64,000 nt of DNA from Roseburia sp. 1XD42-34 (GTDB lineage: Bacteria; Bacillota; Bacilli; Bacillales; Amphibacillaceae), in NCBI RefSeq assembly GCF_009917385.1, contig NZ_QWLJ01000002.1, forward strand, positions 62,001 through 126,000, written 5' to 3'. The translations under genes and the position numbers were made by a program. How positions within the stretch are numbered: position 1 is the stretch's first letter; each line of letters starts with the position of its first letter. The notes under the pieces were generated by a model that was not told where the DNA came from, did not search any database, and saw only the letters and a program-made list of their open reading frames with translations. Shown in pieces: positions 56,388 through 64,000 of the stretch.

Positions 56388-56780
56388 ATGGCAAAGAAAA
56401 TACTAGTTATGTGTGGGACAGGTGTAGCAACTTCTACGATAGCGATAGAAAGGTTGAAGGCGTGGTTGGAAAAAGAAAATTCAGCAAATAAAGTGACACT
56501 TTTTCAATCTAGCGTAGCGAATGAAATAGGTCGGTTGGATACATATGATATGGTTGTTTCAACGACCATTGTCCCTGACGAAAAGAAAGACAAGGTGATT
56601 GACGGAGTACCACTGTTATCTGGAATTGGAACAGAAGAAACATATCAACGGATACGTGAGGAGAGATTTTGGACTAATGTTGAGGAAGATAGAACACCTT
56701 TTCACCATGTTATCATTAAAAAATTCATTCCCACTTCATCGTTTATATGTATGATAAAATGGGGATTTTTAGTATGGTAG
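56388..56780 (+). CDS. Galactitol-type PTS EIIB paralogue with altered C-terminus
   Basis: ATG 56388 has GGGGAG 9 bases upstream. The first 90 residues match the intact EIIB at 13208, with phosphocysteine in MCGTGVATSTIAIERLKAWL. After GIGTEETYQRIREE the reading continues about 40 residues into unrelated sequence (ending MIKWGFLVW). The IIB fold may still form, but its IIC partner upstream is destroyed, so I regard it as an orphan on the way to decay. Confidence 0.6.
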   Translation: MAKKILVMCGTGVATSTIAIERLKAWLEKENSANKVTLFQSSVANEIGRLDTYDMVVSTTIVPDEKKDKVIDGVPLLSGIGTEETYQRIREERFWTNVEEDRTPFHHVIIKKFIPTSSFICMIKWGFLVW

Positions 56781-56912
56781 ATAATTATTTACTCTATTTC
56801 TTTAAAAAAATCTCTCCAGCAGGACCACCTGGAGTTTTGGTTAGCAGGATATATGAGAAGCAACTTAACTACAAAATATTATACATGTTTAGAAAACTTC
56901 ATTTGTTAAACT

Positions 56913-56949
56913 CAAGCTTTGTGGTGTATAAAGAAATCCACAAAGCTTG
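56913..56949 (+). terminator. Terminator-like hairpin after the EIIB paralogue
   Basis: CAAGCTTTGTGG (56913-56924) pairs perfectly with CCACAAAGCTTG (56938-56949) across 13 bases and is followed by ATTATTTACTT. It may end the relic PTS transcript. Confidence 0.6.
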
Positions 56950-56995
56950 ATTATTTACTTACCTTATTCTGCTTTTCCCATCAACAGCATTGTGT

Positions 56996-57076
56996 ATCTA
57001 GGTCGCATTCCTTGTGGTGCTTAACCATCAGTGGGAGAAGATGAAAACCCCCGCTGATTAAAGATTCATTTTATTC
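56996..57076 (+). repeat. Family 2 right-end fragment
   Basis: ATCAGTGGGAGAAGATGAAA and CCCCGCTGATTAAAGATTCATTTTA correspond to the right-end hairpin and tail of family 2. The arms ATCAGTGGG and CCCCGCTGAT pair with one wobble. The rest of 56781-57214 has no gene. Confidence 0.55.
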
Positions 57077-57214
57077 TCTGTTGCTTAGGAAACATATTTT
57101 CCGGATGGGAATTTTTGCAAAGGTTGTTTGACATAGTGTAAGGGCGCTGTATAACACTTTGTATCTTATTAATCAGTAAATGAAAGTGAACAATACGCTA
57201 AAAAAGCCAATATG

Positions 57215-57802
57215 TTATAAACCTAATTTTTTTAAGTCAGCAAAAATGGTGTCGATACTATCTGCTAGTACGCCGTTGTATTTTTTAATGACTTTCCCTT
57301 CTGGATTAATTAAAAAGAAACTGGTTCCATGCGTTACCTGGTCATTTCCTTCAGGTGGAGGAGCGACCATGCTTTTAAATGATTTGATGGAAAATTCTTT
57401 AATAGTTTCAAAATCATAGCCTGTTACAAACGTCCAGTTATCCAAGTTTGCTTGATATTCTTTGGCATATTCTTTTAATACTTCAGGAGTATCGTATTCT
57501 GGATCTACACTAAAAGAGACAAATTGAAGATCCATCTCTTCATCTGCCGTCTTTTGCTGTAATTTTGCCAAGTTGGATGTCATTGGCAAACATACCGATG
57601 TACAATTGGTAAAGATAAAATCGGCAATCCAATATTCGCCCTTTAAATCTTCTAAGGATAGTTCTTCCCTGTCTTGTGTCGTGAACGTAAAATCATTTAC
57701 CTCTTCTGACATATTTGGATCGATTTTCTCTTCTGCACCACCACAAGCAGTAAGAAAAACAGCTAACGCGAGGAAAGCAACCCCCATATACTTTTTCATC
57801 AT
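57215..57802 (-). CDS. SCO1/SenC family lipoprotein
   Basis: The 195-residue protein has a lipoprotein signal (lipobox LTAC) and a thioredoxin-like domain with copper-binding CxxxC in FTNCTSVCLPM and the conserved His in QVTHGTSFFLI. SCO proteins at the outer membrane face load copper into the CuA site of cytochrome c oxidase. The start is the ATG after GGAAGG; TTG or the second ATG beside it are possible alternatives. It stands alone between family 2 repeats. Confidence 0.88.
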   Translation of the reverse strand: MMKKYMGVAFLALAVFLTACGGAEEKIDPNMSEEVNDFTFTTQDREELSLEDLKGEYWIADFIFTNCTSVCLPMTSNLAKLQQKTADEEMDLQFVSFSVDPEYDTPEVLKEYAKEYQANLDNWTFVTGYDFETIKEFSIKSFKSMVAPPPEGNDQVTHGTSFFLINPEGKVIKKYNGVLADSIDTIFADLKKLGL

Positions 57803-57822
57803 CAACTTCCTTCCCGTCGGTA

Positions 57823-58010
57823 TTTATCCCAAATGTAACTGGCAGTCCGATCTCTACTTTCATCTAGGGAGGGAAACCCAAGGAGCTAAGTGAAGACGCA
57901 ACTGCAAAGTTAATTGCCCCGCTGTTGTTCAAAGACTTTAGGACATAGCCTTGTGATATTTACCAGTAATAGGTGGTAAAAGATCGCCCACTGATTGAAG
58001 GTTACTTTAT
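57823..58010 (+). repeat. Family 2 repeat, diverged copy D
   Basis: TTTATCCCAAATGTAACTGG at the left, CAAAGACTTTAGGACATAGCC in the middle and CCCACTGATTGAAGGTTACTTTAT at the right follow the family 2 order. Divergence is high. The remaining bases up to 58259 have no gene. Confidence 0.6.
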
Positions 58011-58259
58011 AACAAGATAACTGCATAGATCATTTTCCCTTCCTGCCTAAAAGCGATTTCAACAACTACTCACATTTTAAAACATAGTTTAACAAAAGTG
58101 TATCAAGTAAACCATTCGATCGCAATATGATTATGTGAAGGAAAAATGACAACTTGTAATTGTTTTTGAAAAGAAGAAAGGTTTATCTTTCATAACTTAT
58201 AAAAAATTGACCAAAATGCTTGCTTTTAAAATTAGTCAAAAGACCTGCTAACAAAAGGG

Positions 58260-58925
58260 TTATTTGGATTGTGGTGCTGTAAACAAATGGCAAACATCCA
58301 CTAAACTAGTAACAATTCGATATGCTCTGTTTTCCATCTCCTCATCAGGAACCACTAAATCGGGAACAACAATACACTTGATACCTGCTCTATATGCTGC
58401 TCTTAAGCCATTTGGGGAGTCTTCTAACACGATGGCTGTTTCTGGGCTTTCGCCAGCACGTTGACATGCTTCCAAGAAAATATCAGGATGCGGTTTTCCT
58501 CGTGCTACTTCATCACCGCTCATATAAAAATCAAATCGATCCTTTAAATTTGCCATAGTCAAGTAGCGATGAATCGTTTCCAGTGAACTAGAAGAAGCAA
58601 CACACTTTTTAATCTTTCGTTCATCTAATATATCTAGTAATTCTGTGACCCCTTCCATTATTCGTAAGCCACCCGTTGTTAATATTTTTTCAGATTCATA
58701 GAGATAGTCATTTAAAACAAGGCTAAAGGAAAAATCTTCACCATATACATCTTTTAATATGGCTTCGTCTTCCTGCTTTCCAGCACCAATTATTTTTCGG
58801 TATATATCCAACGTTAACTCATAGCCGGCATTTTTTATCGCTTTTTTTAAGGCTTCGAAAGCAATTCGTTCTGTGTCGAACAGCAAACCGTCCATATCAA
58901 AAATCATTAATTTCACTTGATTCAT
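58260..58925 (-). CDS. HAD superfamily hydrolase (beta-phosphoglucomutase-like)
   Basis: The 221-residue protein has HAD motif I in IFDMDGLLFDTE (nucleophile Asp and Asp+2), motif II Ser in CVASSSSLE, motif III Lys in ARGKPHPDIF and motif IV in VLEDSPNGLRAA. The cap region and these motifs fit the beta-phosphoglucomutase/phosphatase-like subfamily. The natural substrate is unknown. The ribosome binding site AGGAGG precedes the ATG. It is a single-gene unit. Confidence 0.88.
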   Translation of the reverse strand: MNQVKLMIFDMDGLLFDTERIAFEALKKAIKNAGYELTLDIYRKIIGAGKQEDEAILKDVYGEDFSFSLVLNDYLYESEKILTTGGLRIMEGVTELLDILDERKIKKCVASSSSLETIHRYLTMANLKDRFDFYMSGDEVARGKPHPDIFLEACQRAGESPETAIVLEDSPNGLRAAYRAGIKCIVVPDLVVPDEEMENRAYRIVTSLVDVCHLFTAPQSK

Positions 58926-59182
58926 AGAATGCCTCCTAAATTAAACTGATTTTCATTGTTGAATAATCGGTAAATAGATTATGAAAACCACTATCTATTA
59001 TAGCAATGATCTTGATAATCAGCTATTCATTGTATAAGGAGAGCTGGTAATTATATCGAGATTGTTAAATAATGAAATGATAGTATAATAGGCATCATAT
59101 ATCGCTTGAAATATTTGAGTTTTTGAACAATTCGTGGGAGCAAGCACTAATGGGACGTAAAATAATAAGGAGGTATATGAAA

Positions 59183-60082
59183 ATGAAAAAGATTGTTAAG
59201 GAAACTTATATTTTATCCATGTCACCAACAAATAAGCCTGTAGATACCATTGCTTCAGGGGAAACGGTGCTATTTGAAACGTTTGACTGTTTTAGTAACG
59301 AAATAAAGAGCGAGGAGGATTTATTTCATACGGTTGGGTGGGATAAAATTAATCCAGCAACAGGTCCTGTATTTGTAAAAGAGGCTAGCCCAGGAGATAC
59401 AATAAAGATTGATATTCTGGATATTAAAATTGCTGATCAGGGAGTGATGGCAATAACACCTGAAATGGGGGCATTAGCAGGCTGTTTCGCACAAGAAAAG
59501 ACTAAAATTATATCGATAAAAGAGGGCATGGCCGTTTTTAATGAGACGCTGCAATTACCGATTAATCCAATGATTGGTGTCATTGGTACAGCTCCGTTTG
59601 ATGAAGATGTGCCGACTGGAACACCGAAAGACCATGGTGGAAATATGGACTGTAAGCGTATCAGGAAAGGCGCAACGCTTTATTTACCGGTAAATGTCAA
59701 TGGAGCTCTTCTGGCCATGGGCGATGTTCATGCGGTGATGGGAGACGGTGAAGTAGTGATTTGCGGACTGGAAATCCCCGCTGAAATTACAGTTAAAGTC
59801 ACTGTTATTAAAGGTCAGCCTTACCCACTTCCATTTTTAGCTGATGATGAACATGTGATGGCGATTGCTTCTTCAGAAACACTAGATGAAGCTTCCAAAC
59901 AAGCAACTAAAAACATGCATACCTTCCTTGTAAATGAAATGGAGATGGAGGAGCATGAAGCAGCAATGTTTTTATCTCTAGGAGCAGATTTGAAAATATG
60001 TCAAATTGTTGATCCACTAATGACAGCGAGAATGGAACTCCCTATTTGGGTGCTTGAAAAATATAATTATAAGTTAGTGTAG
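59183..60082 (+). CDS. Acetamidase/formamidase family protein
   Basis: ATG 59183 has AAGGAGG 9 bases upstream; the in-frame ATG at 59177 is too close to it. The 299-residue protein carries family blocks VNPATGP-like DKINPATGPVFV, GVIGTAPFDEDVPTGTPKDHGGNMDCK and GDVHAVMGDGEVVICGLE with metal-binding His and Asp residues. Such enzymes release ammonia from short amides. Together with the nitrilase at 195 and codA it adds to nitrogen salvage capacity. Confidence 0.88.
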   Translation: MKKIVKETYILSMSPTNKPVDTIASGETVLFETFDCFSNEIKSEEDLFHTVGWDKINPATGPVFVKEASPGDTIKIDILDIKIADQGVMAITPEMGALAGCFAQEKTKIISIKEGMAVFNETLQLPINPMIGVIGTAPFDEDVPTGTPKDHGGNMDCKRIRKGATLYLPVNVNGALLAMGDVHAVMGDGEVVICGLEIPAEITVKVTVIKGQPYPLPFLADDEHVMAIASSETLDEASKQATKNMHTFLVNEMEMEEHEAAMFLSLGADLKICQIVDPLMTARMELPIWVLEKYNYKLV

Positions 60083-60224
60083 GGAATGTTTGATAGATAA
60101 AGAATGATGAAACAGAGGGTTTTCAAGCAATACCTCTTCATGATGTACTTGTACTATTGGAAATAAGTAAGAATAAAGTGAATCTTCAAACAGGGGATTT
60201 CATTTATCCTTTGAAAAGCTCTTA

Positions 60225-60367
60225 CGAAATAGGTGTAGGTGCTGTTATCTCCCGCTCAGGCTTGTTTGTTTGCAGTACAGATTATTCAGGCTCCTGAAAT
60301 GGGAGTCTTACAGCACCTTATACGGAATAAATAATTCAAAGATCAGTAGAGAATCCCCCACTGACGT
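60225..60367 (+). repeat. Diverged family 2-like relic
   Basis: AAGATCAGTAGAGAATCCCC and CACTGACGTATCTTA recall the right end of family 2. A separate stem (GGTGCTGT...ACAGCACC, about 60237 and 60312) frames the left part. Assignment is tentative. Confidence 0.35.
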
Positions 60368-60370
60368 ATC

Positions 60371-60832
60371 TTATGCTTGTTTTACTGTCAATAAGCTGAT
60401 CGTATGTAACTGTCCAGTATGATGTGCTTCATGGAATACGGCAACTTTTGCGAGTCCGCCGATGGTATCTTGACCTAGGAAAGGCTTTTCTAATTTCGTT
60501 GCAAAATATGCAGGCTGTAGTTTCATAGCACGGTCTAATTGTTGCTGCAGATTTGCCCTTAATTCTTTCAGACTGGGTACTTCCTCTGGCCAATCAGCAG
60601 GTTTTGTTCCATTTCCAAATAGAGAAATATACGTTTCAGGTAAATGCTTAGATTGGTTTGGAAATCCAAATAAAAACTGTTCAGCCACAGTTAATATATG
60701 TCCGATATGCCAGCGCACTGTATTATTCAGCCCTTCTAGCTGCTTGTCGATAAGCGATTCATCGAGCTTATCCAGTTCAGTAAATAGCATGTTGCGATTA
60801 AACGCAAATTGTTCGATTAAATCTTTACTCAT
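60371..60832 (-). CDS. DinB family protein
   Basis: The 153-residue four-helix protein has the DinB/YfiT metal-binding histidines in VRWHIGHILT and FHEAHHTGQLH. The ATG at 60832 has AGGGGG 6 bases upstream; an ATG two codons earlier is too close. DinB-like proteins in Bacillaceae include thiol transferases that use bacillithiol, but many are uncharacterised. It is a single gene on the minus strand. Confidence 0.85.
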   Translation of the reverse strand: MSKDLIEQFAFNRNMLFTELDKLDESLIDKQLEGLNNTVRWHIGHILTVAEQFLFGFPNQSKHLPETYISLFGNGTKPADWPEEVPSLKELRANLQQQLDRAMKLQPAYFATKLEKPFLGQDTIGGLAKVAVFHEAHHTGQLHTISLLTVKQA

Positions 60833-61134
60833 GTTCATCCCCCTAAATTTTTGAATTTGAGATTAGTATAACAAAGAAGATGATAGATGAATAGTTTTAT
60901 ACCTATACGTGTATAATCGGAATGTTAATCACTTTAATAACGAACGAGTATCTTGCTTACCTAGTGGCTTGCATACATGTAGTAGGTGCTGGATAACGGG
61001 AATTGAAACGAGATCGTAGCTTGAAGCGTGAATCATGATAAAATGGTCGCATTTTTCAAACTTAATCGTTTTTTCTGGACATATGCAACCAATTGATGTA
61101 CCTTAGAGTGGAATCAAATAAAAAATATATGAAA

Positions 61135-61235
61135 TCACTAGGGGTGCCATTTTAAATGGCTGAGATCAACGTACAACGTTGGGACTCTTTGAACCTGAAC
61201 TGGCTAACAAACCAGCGGAGGAAAGTGGCAGGCGG
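61135..61235 (+). ncRNA. TPP riboswitch (THI element)
   Basis: GGGGTGCC at 61141, GGCTGAGATC at 61158, CTCTTTGAACCTGAACTGGCTAA and CCAGCGGAGGAAAGTGGC at 61212 are the conserved THI-box segments in the right order and spacing. It would bind thiamine diphosphate and control the thiazole operon starting at 61362. Confidence 0.93.
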
Positions 61236-61286
61236 ACTATTTTGTATGTGGTACAAGATTAGTCTAACTGAATTCGTGCATATACA

Positions 61287-61323
61287 TGTCACTTTTTCCT
61301 TCGTTGGAGAAAGTGGCATTTTT
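61287..61323 (+). terminator. Expression-platform terminator of the TPP riboswitch
   Basis: TGTCACTTTTTCC pairs with GGAGAAAGTGGCA, with two G-U pairs, across a 6-base loop, and is followed by TTTTTG. It lies between the aptamer and tenI, so ligand binding most likely acts by transcription termination. GCCACTTTC-like pairing with the GAAAGTGGC of the aptamer could provide the alternative fold. Confidence 0.85.
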
Positions 61324-61361
61324 GTTTTTCGTCATTACGTTAATAGTCTATGAGGTGAGTT

Positions 61362-61958
61362 ATGCAACTATATGCTGTAACGAACGGGAAGATGGAGGAA
61401 GCGAAATTAGTAGATACCATACAAGTGATTGCTCCGTTTGTAGATCGAATTATTTTAAGAGAGAAGCAGATGTCATCACAGGGGTATCTAGCTTTTGTTC
61501 AAAAGTTGATACAGGCTGGTGTTTCAAAAGAAGTGCTTTGTATTCATAATCATGTTTCTGTCCCAGCTTTAACAGAAGTAAATCAGTTACATTTACCAGA
61601 AAATAAGGCCTCGTTAATAGATGACATGAAAAAATTATCTCCCTCATTACAAGTGGGTGTGTCCGTTCATTCTTTGCAGGGTGCAAGACATGCGGAACGA
61701 TGTGGAGCCGATTATGTCATATTTGGGCATGTTTTTGCAACAGATAGTAAACCAAGAATAAACCCTAGAGGGGTTGAACAAGTAAAACAATTAGCTCATG
61801 CCCTTACGATACCAGTAATTGCAATTGGAGGAATTAAAATCAACAAAATATGTGACTTATCAGGCGCGAATATTTCCGGAATCGCTGTTATGTCAGCAAT
61901 CTTTAGTGCTCCTAGTCCTCAAACTGCGGCAATGAGATTACGAGAGGAGGTAAGGTGA
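61362..61958 (+). CDS. tenI: TenI-type thiazole tautomerase
   Basis: The 198-residue TIM-barrel protein belongs to the thiamine phosphate synthase/TenI family, with HLPENKAS, GVSVHSLQGARHAERCGADYVIFGHVFATDSKP and IPVIAIGGI. The lack of ThiE-type phosphate and pyrimidine residues and the position before thiO-thiS-thiG favour TenI, which aromatises the thiazole phosphate. The ATG has GAGGTGAG upstream. No tenA precedes it here, unlike in Bacillus subtilis. Confidence 0.85.
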   Translation: MQLYAVTNGKMEEAKLVDTIQVIAPFVDRIILREKQMSSQGYLAFVQKLIQAGVSKEVLCIHNHVSVPALTEVNQLHLPENKASLIDDMKKLSPSLQVGVSVHSLQGARHAERCGADYVIFGHVFATDSKPRINPRGVEQVKQLAHALTIPVIAIGGIKINKICDLSGANISGIAVMSAIFSAPSPQTAAMRLREEVR

Positions 61959-61959
61959 A

Positions 61960-63075
61960 TTGAAGCAACATTATGAAGTTGTCATTGTTGGTGGAGGAAT
62001 TATTGGTCACGCTATTTCCTATTTCCTGAATAAACGTGGTTTATCTGCAATGGTCATCGAAAAGCAGAAGAGTGGCAGAAAAGCAACACGAGCTGCAGCT
62101 GGAATGCTCGGAGTACACACAGAAAATAGCACTTCCAATGAATTCTATCATTTTTGTCAAACAAGTAGAAATATGTATAAGGAATTAAGCCAGGAATTAT
62201 ATGAGCTTACTGCCATTGATATTCAATTAGCTCCCAAAGGGATGCTGGAAATTGCTTTTAGTGAAAACGAAAAACAAGTACTTGTTGCAAAACAGCAAGC
62301 CTTTCCTAATTTAGAGTGGTTGGAACCTCAGACATTAAAAGATAAGCTCCCGATGTTAGGCAAAAAAGCTACTGCGGGTCTGTATATGGAAAAAGATGGA
62401 CATGTACAGCCAACCCGAATATGTGAAGCTTTTAAACAAGCTGCTGTAGCAAGTGGAGGGGAGGTTCATGAAGACTGTCATGTATGGACCCTATCTAAAC
62501 CAACTGATTCTTTTGCTTTAGCAACAGATCAGGGAAAGATAACGACTGATAGAGTTGTAGTCGCAACAGGTGCTGAAAGTGGACGTTGGTTTACAGAGAT
62601 GGGACTATCTAATCCAATTGTTCCTGTTAAGGGGGAATGCTTATCGGTTACATCAAACCATATCCAAATCCATGAAACTCTATTCTGTCAGGATTTTTAT
62701 CTTGTACCAAAACAGGATGGTCGCTATATTGTTGGCGCTACTTCTGATCGTTATAATCACTCTTCGCATGTTTCGGCAGGGGGATTAGAAACGTTGCTAA
62801 ACCGATTATTTTCAGTTATTCCAACGTTTCGTGAAGCAATGGTGGAATCCTTCTGGTCAGGAGTGCGGCCTGGAACGAAGGACGGGCTTCCCGTTATTGG
62901 CGAACACCCTTATCTTTCCGGTCTTTATTACGCTACGGGTCATTATCGAAATGGTATATTGTTAGCCCCTGTTACTGCCCAATTAATCAGCGATCTAATA
63001 ATGAATCAGGAAACAGAATCTGTTATGAAAGCGATGATCTCACCAGAGCGGCTGATAGGGGGAGGAAGTAAATAG
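61960..63075 (+). CDS. thiO: Glycine oxidase ThiO
   Basis: The TTG start lies one base after the tenI stop and follows GAGGTAAGG. The 371-residue DAO-fold flavoenzyme has FAD-binding VVIVGGGIIGHAISYFLNKRG at the N-terminus, and GVRPGTKDGLPVIGEHP and GHYRNGILLAPVTA at the C-terminus. It oxidises glycine to the imine used for the thiazole ring. It is part of the riboswitch-controlled operon. Confidence 0.9.
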   Translation: MKQHYEVVIVGGGIIGHAISYFLNKRGLSAMVIEKQKSGRKATRAAAGMLGVHTENSTSNEFYHFCQTSRNMYKELSQELYELTAIDIQLAPKGMLEIAFSENEKQVLVAKQQAFPNLEWLEPQTLKDKLPMLGKKATAGLYMEKDGHVQPTRICEAFKQAAVASGGEVHEDCHVWTLSKPTDSFALATDQGKITTDRVVVATGAESGRWFTEMGLSNPIVPVKGECLSVTSNHIQIHETLFCQDFYLVPKQDGRYIVGATSDRYNHSSHVSAGGLETLLNRLFSVIPTFREAMVESFWSGVRPGTKDGLPVIGEHPYLSGLYYATGHYRNGILLAPVTAQLISDLIMNQETESVMKAMISPERLIGGGSK

Positions 63076-63256
63076 GGGGAAATTTTACCTTTAAACGTTT
63101 TTAAGAAGCTAAGTGCCTCATTTCAAAGTAGCGTTCGTAGTAGAATTCCATCTGTTAGTGTTACTGGACGATGTCACCGTTTCTTCACGAAATATGGTGT
63201 TTGCAGCGTACTCTGAATTTTGATGTACATCAATGGATAAGAAGGGAGGGTTTTTA

Positions 63257-63460
63257 ATGGATATTCAAGTAAATGGAAAAATATTGAAATTTGACAATAA
63301 GGCAATGACAATTGCTGATTTGTTAGATGCCTATGACATACAAGAGAAGATAGCAGCTGTTGAACGGAATAAAGAGATTGTTAAAAAAACAGATTACGAA
63401 CAAACAATATTAGCTGATGGAGACGCTATTGAAATTGTTCATTTTGTAGGGGGAGGTTAA
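63257..63460 (+). CDS. thiS: Sulfur carrier protein ThiS
   Basis: The 67-residue ubiquitin-like protein ends in VHFVGGG, the Gly-Gly tail that is thiocarboxylated. ATG 63257 has GGGAGGG 7 bases upstream. It delivers sulfur to ThiG. A 181-base gap separates it from thiO, unusually long for this operon, and I see no gene in it. Confidence 0.92.
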   Translation: MDIQVNGKILKFDNKAMTIADLLDAYDIQEKIAAVERNKEIVKKTDYEQTILADGDAIEIVHFVGGG

Positions 63461-63464
63461 TCCA

Positions 63465-64000
63465 ATGTTACAAATTGGTAAGCAAACATTTCAATCAAGA
63501 TTATTGCTAGGTACAGGAAAGTATCCTAGCTTCCAAGTGCAAAGAGAAGCAGTAAGGGTATCGAAAGCAGAAATTTTAACATTTGCAGTCCGAAGAATGA
63601 ATATTTTTGATGCGAATGAACCTAATTTATTAGAGGAACTCGATTTAAAAAAATATACGTTGCTTCCAAATACAGCGGGGGCTAAAACAGCAGAAGAAGC
63701 TGTTCGAATTGCTCGTTTAGCGAAAGCCTCTGAATTATGTGACATGATCAAGGTAGAGATTATTGGCTGTGATAAAACATTGCTGCCTGATCCATTTGAA
63801 ACGATGAAGGCGTCTGTACAATTGCTTAGGGAAGGATTTACTGTATTAACTTACACATCTGATGATGTCGTGTTGGCTAAACGACTAGAAGAAGCTGGCG
63901 TACATGCGGTGATGCCTGGTGCTTCGCCAATTGGATCAGGGCAAGGAATAGTAAATGGGTTAAATTTACAGTTTATTATTGAGCAATCTAGTGTTCCTGT
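63465..64000 (+). CDS. thiG: Thiazole synthase ThiG (3' end outside the window)
   Basis: ATG 63465 lies 4 bases after thiS with GGGAGG upstream. The 178 codons present encode the ThiG barrel with [15 protein letters not shown], the AVRR..NIFD segment, Lys in [17 protein letters not shown] (Schiff-base lysine) and [13 protein letters not shown]. It forms the thiazole phosphate from deoxyxylulose phosphate, dehydroglycine and ThiS thiocarboxylate. The gene runs past the window end. Confidence 0.93.
   Translation, partial: MLQIGKQTFQSRLLLGTGKYPSFQVQREAVRVSKAEILTFAVRRMNIFDANEPNLLEELDLKKYTLLPNTAGAKTAEEAVRIARLAKASELCDMIKVEIIGCDKTLLPDPFETMKASVQLLREGFTVLTYTSDDVVLAKRLEEAGVHAVMPGASPIGSGQGIVNGLNLQFIIEQSSVP

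Noticed and set aside
1..64000. CRISPR array or phage/transposase genes
   Set aside because: No regularly spaced short direct repeats, cas-like proteins, phage structural genes or transposase motifs were seen. The interspersed repeats are single, 190-260 bp elements.

Overview
The window is AT-rich, with strong AGGAGG-type ribosome binding sites, frequent TTG/GTG starts, cre boxes, a PyrR-type attenuator, a TPP riboswitch and a tenI-thiO-thiS-thiG operon. This fits a low-GC Gram-positive of the Bacillaceae. Gene content and interspersed repeats suggest a halotolerant Virgibacillus/Oceanobacillus type of genome, but the genus is inference. Almost all intact genes lie on the + strand; four intact genes and two relics are on the - strand.

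Layout. (1) 1-1013: the end of an NCS1 permease and a carbon-nitrogen hydrolase. (2) 1778-8520: a tight catabolic cluster of Asp/Glu-racemase-superfamily enzyme, OPT transporter, DUF917 and DUF1177 proteins, AroM, DMT permease and an M29/NicX-like metalloenzyme. Its substrate is not known to me and it is the best candidate for an undescribed pathway. (3) 9116-18334: a PRD/EIIA-type activator, a galactitol-family PTS (IIA, IIC, IIB) and a complete acetoin/2-oxoacid dehydrogenase complex (E1 alpha, E1 beta, E2, E3). (4) 18913-24489: a CitA/DcuS-type two-component system and a tripartite tricarboxylate transporter (tctC, tctB, tctA), with a cre site and an internal terminator. (5) 25015-35713: a TipA-like MerR regulator, an OsmC protein, a sucrose PTS operon (LacI regulator, EIIBC, hydrolase, fructokinase), an M17 aminopeptidase and CutC. 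(6) 35900-50908: a decayed zone holding a broken alpha-glucoside-type PTS permease, relics of merR, scrK and cutC duplicated from region 5, a large LPXTG-anchored metallophosphoesterase with one frameshift, a zinc-ribbon TPR protein, an RpiR regulator, a GNAT enzyme and a decayed LPXTG-anchored pullulanase. (7) 51077-53797: codBA behind a PyrR-type attenuator. (8) 54035-60832: an acyl-CoA-dehydrogenase-like flavoprotein, ZIP-transporter and PTS relics joined at a repeat, SCO1, a HAD phosphatase, an acetamidase and a DinB protein. (9) 61135-64000: a TPP riboswitch and the start of a thiazole-synthesis operon.

Two non-coding repeat families recur across the window. Family 1 is about 260 bp with complementary arms. 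Family 2 is about 190 bp with a hairpin that shows a compensatory base change between copies. They often adjoin each other and sit at the break points of several pseudogenes, which suggests that repeat-associated rearrangement shaped this region. Many carbohydrate-use genes exist both as an intact copy and as a decayed paralogue.
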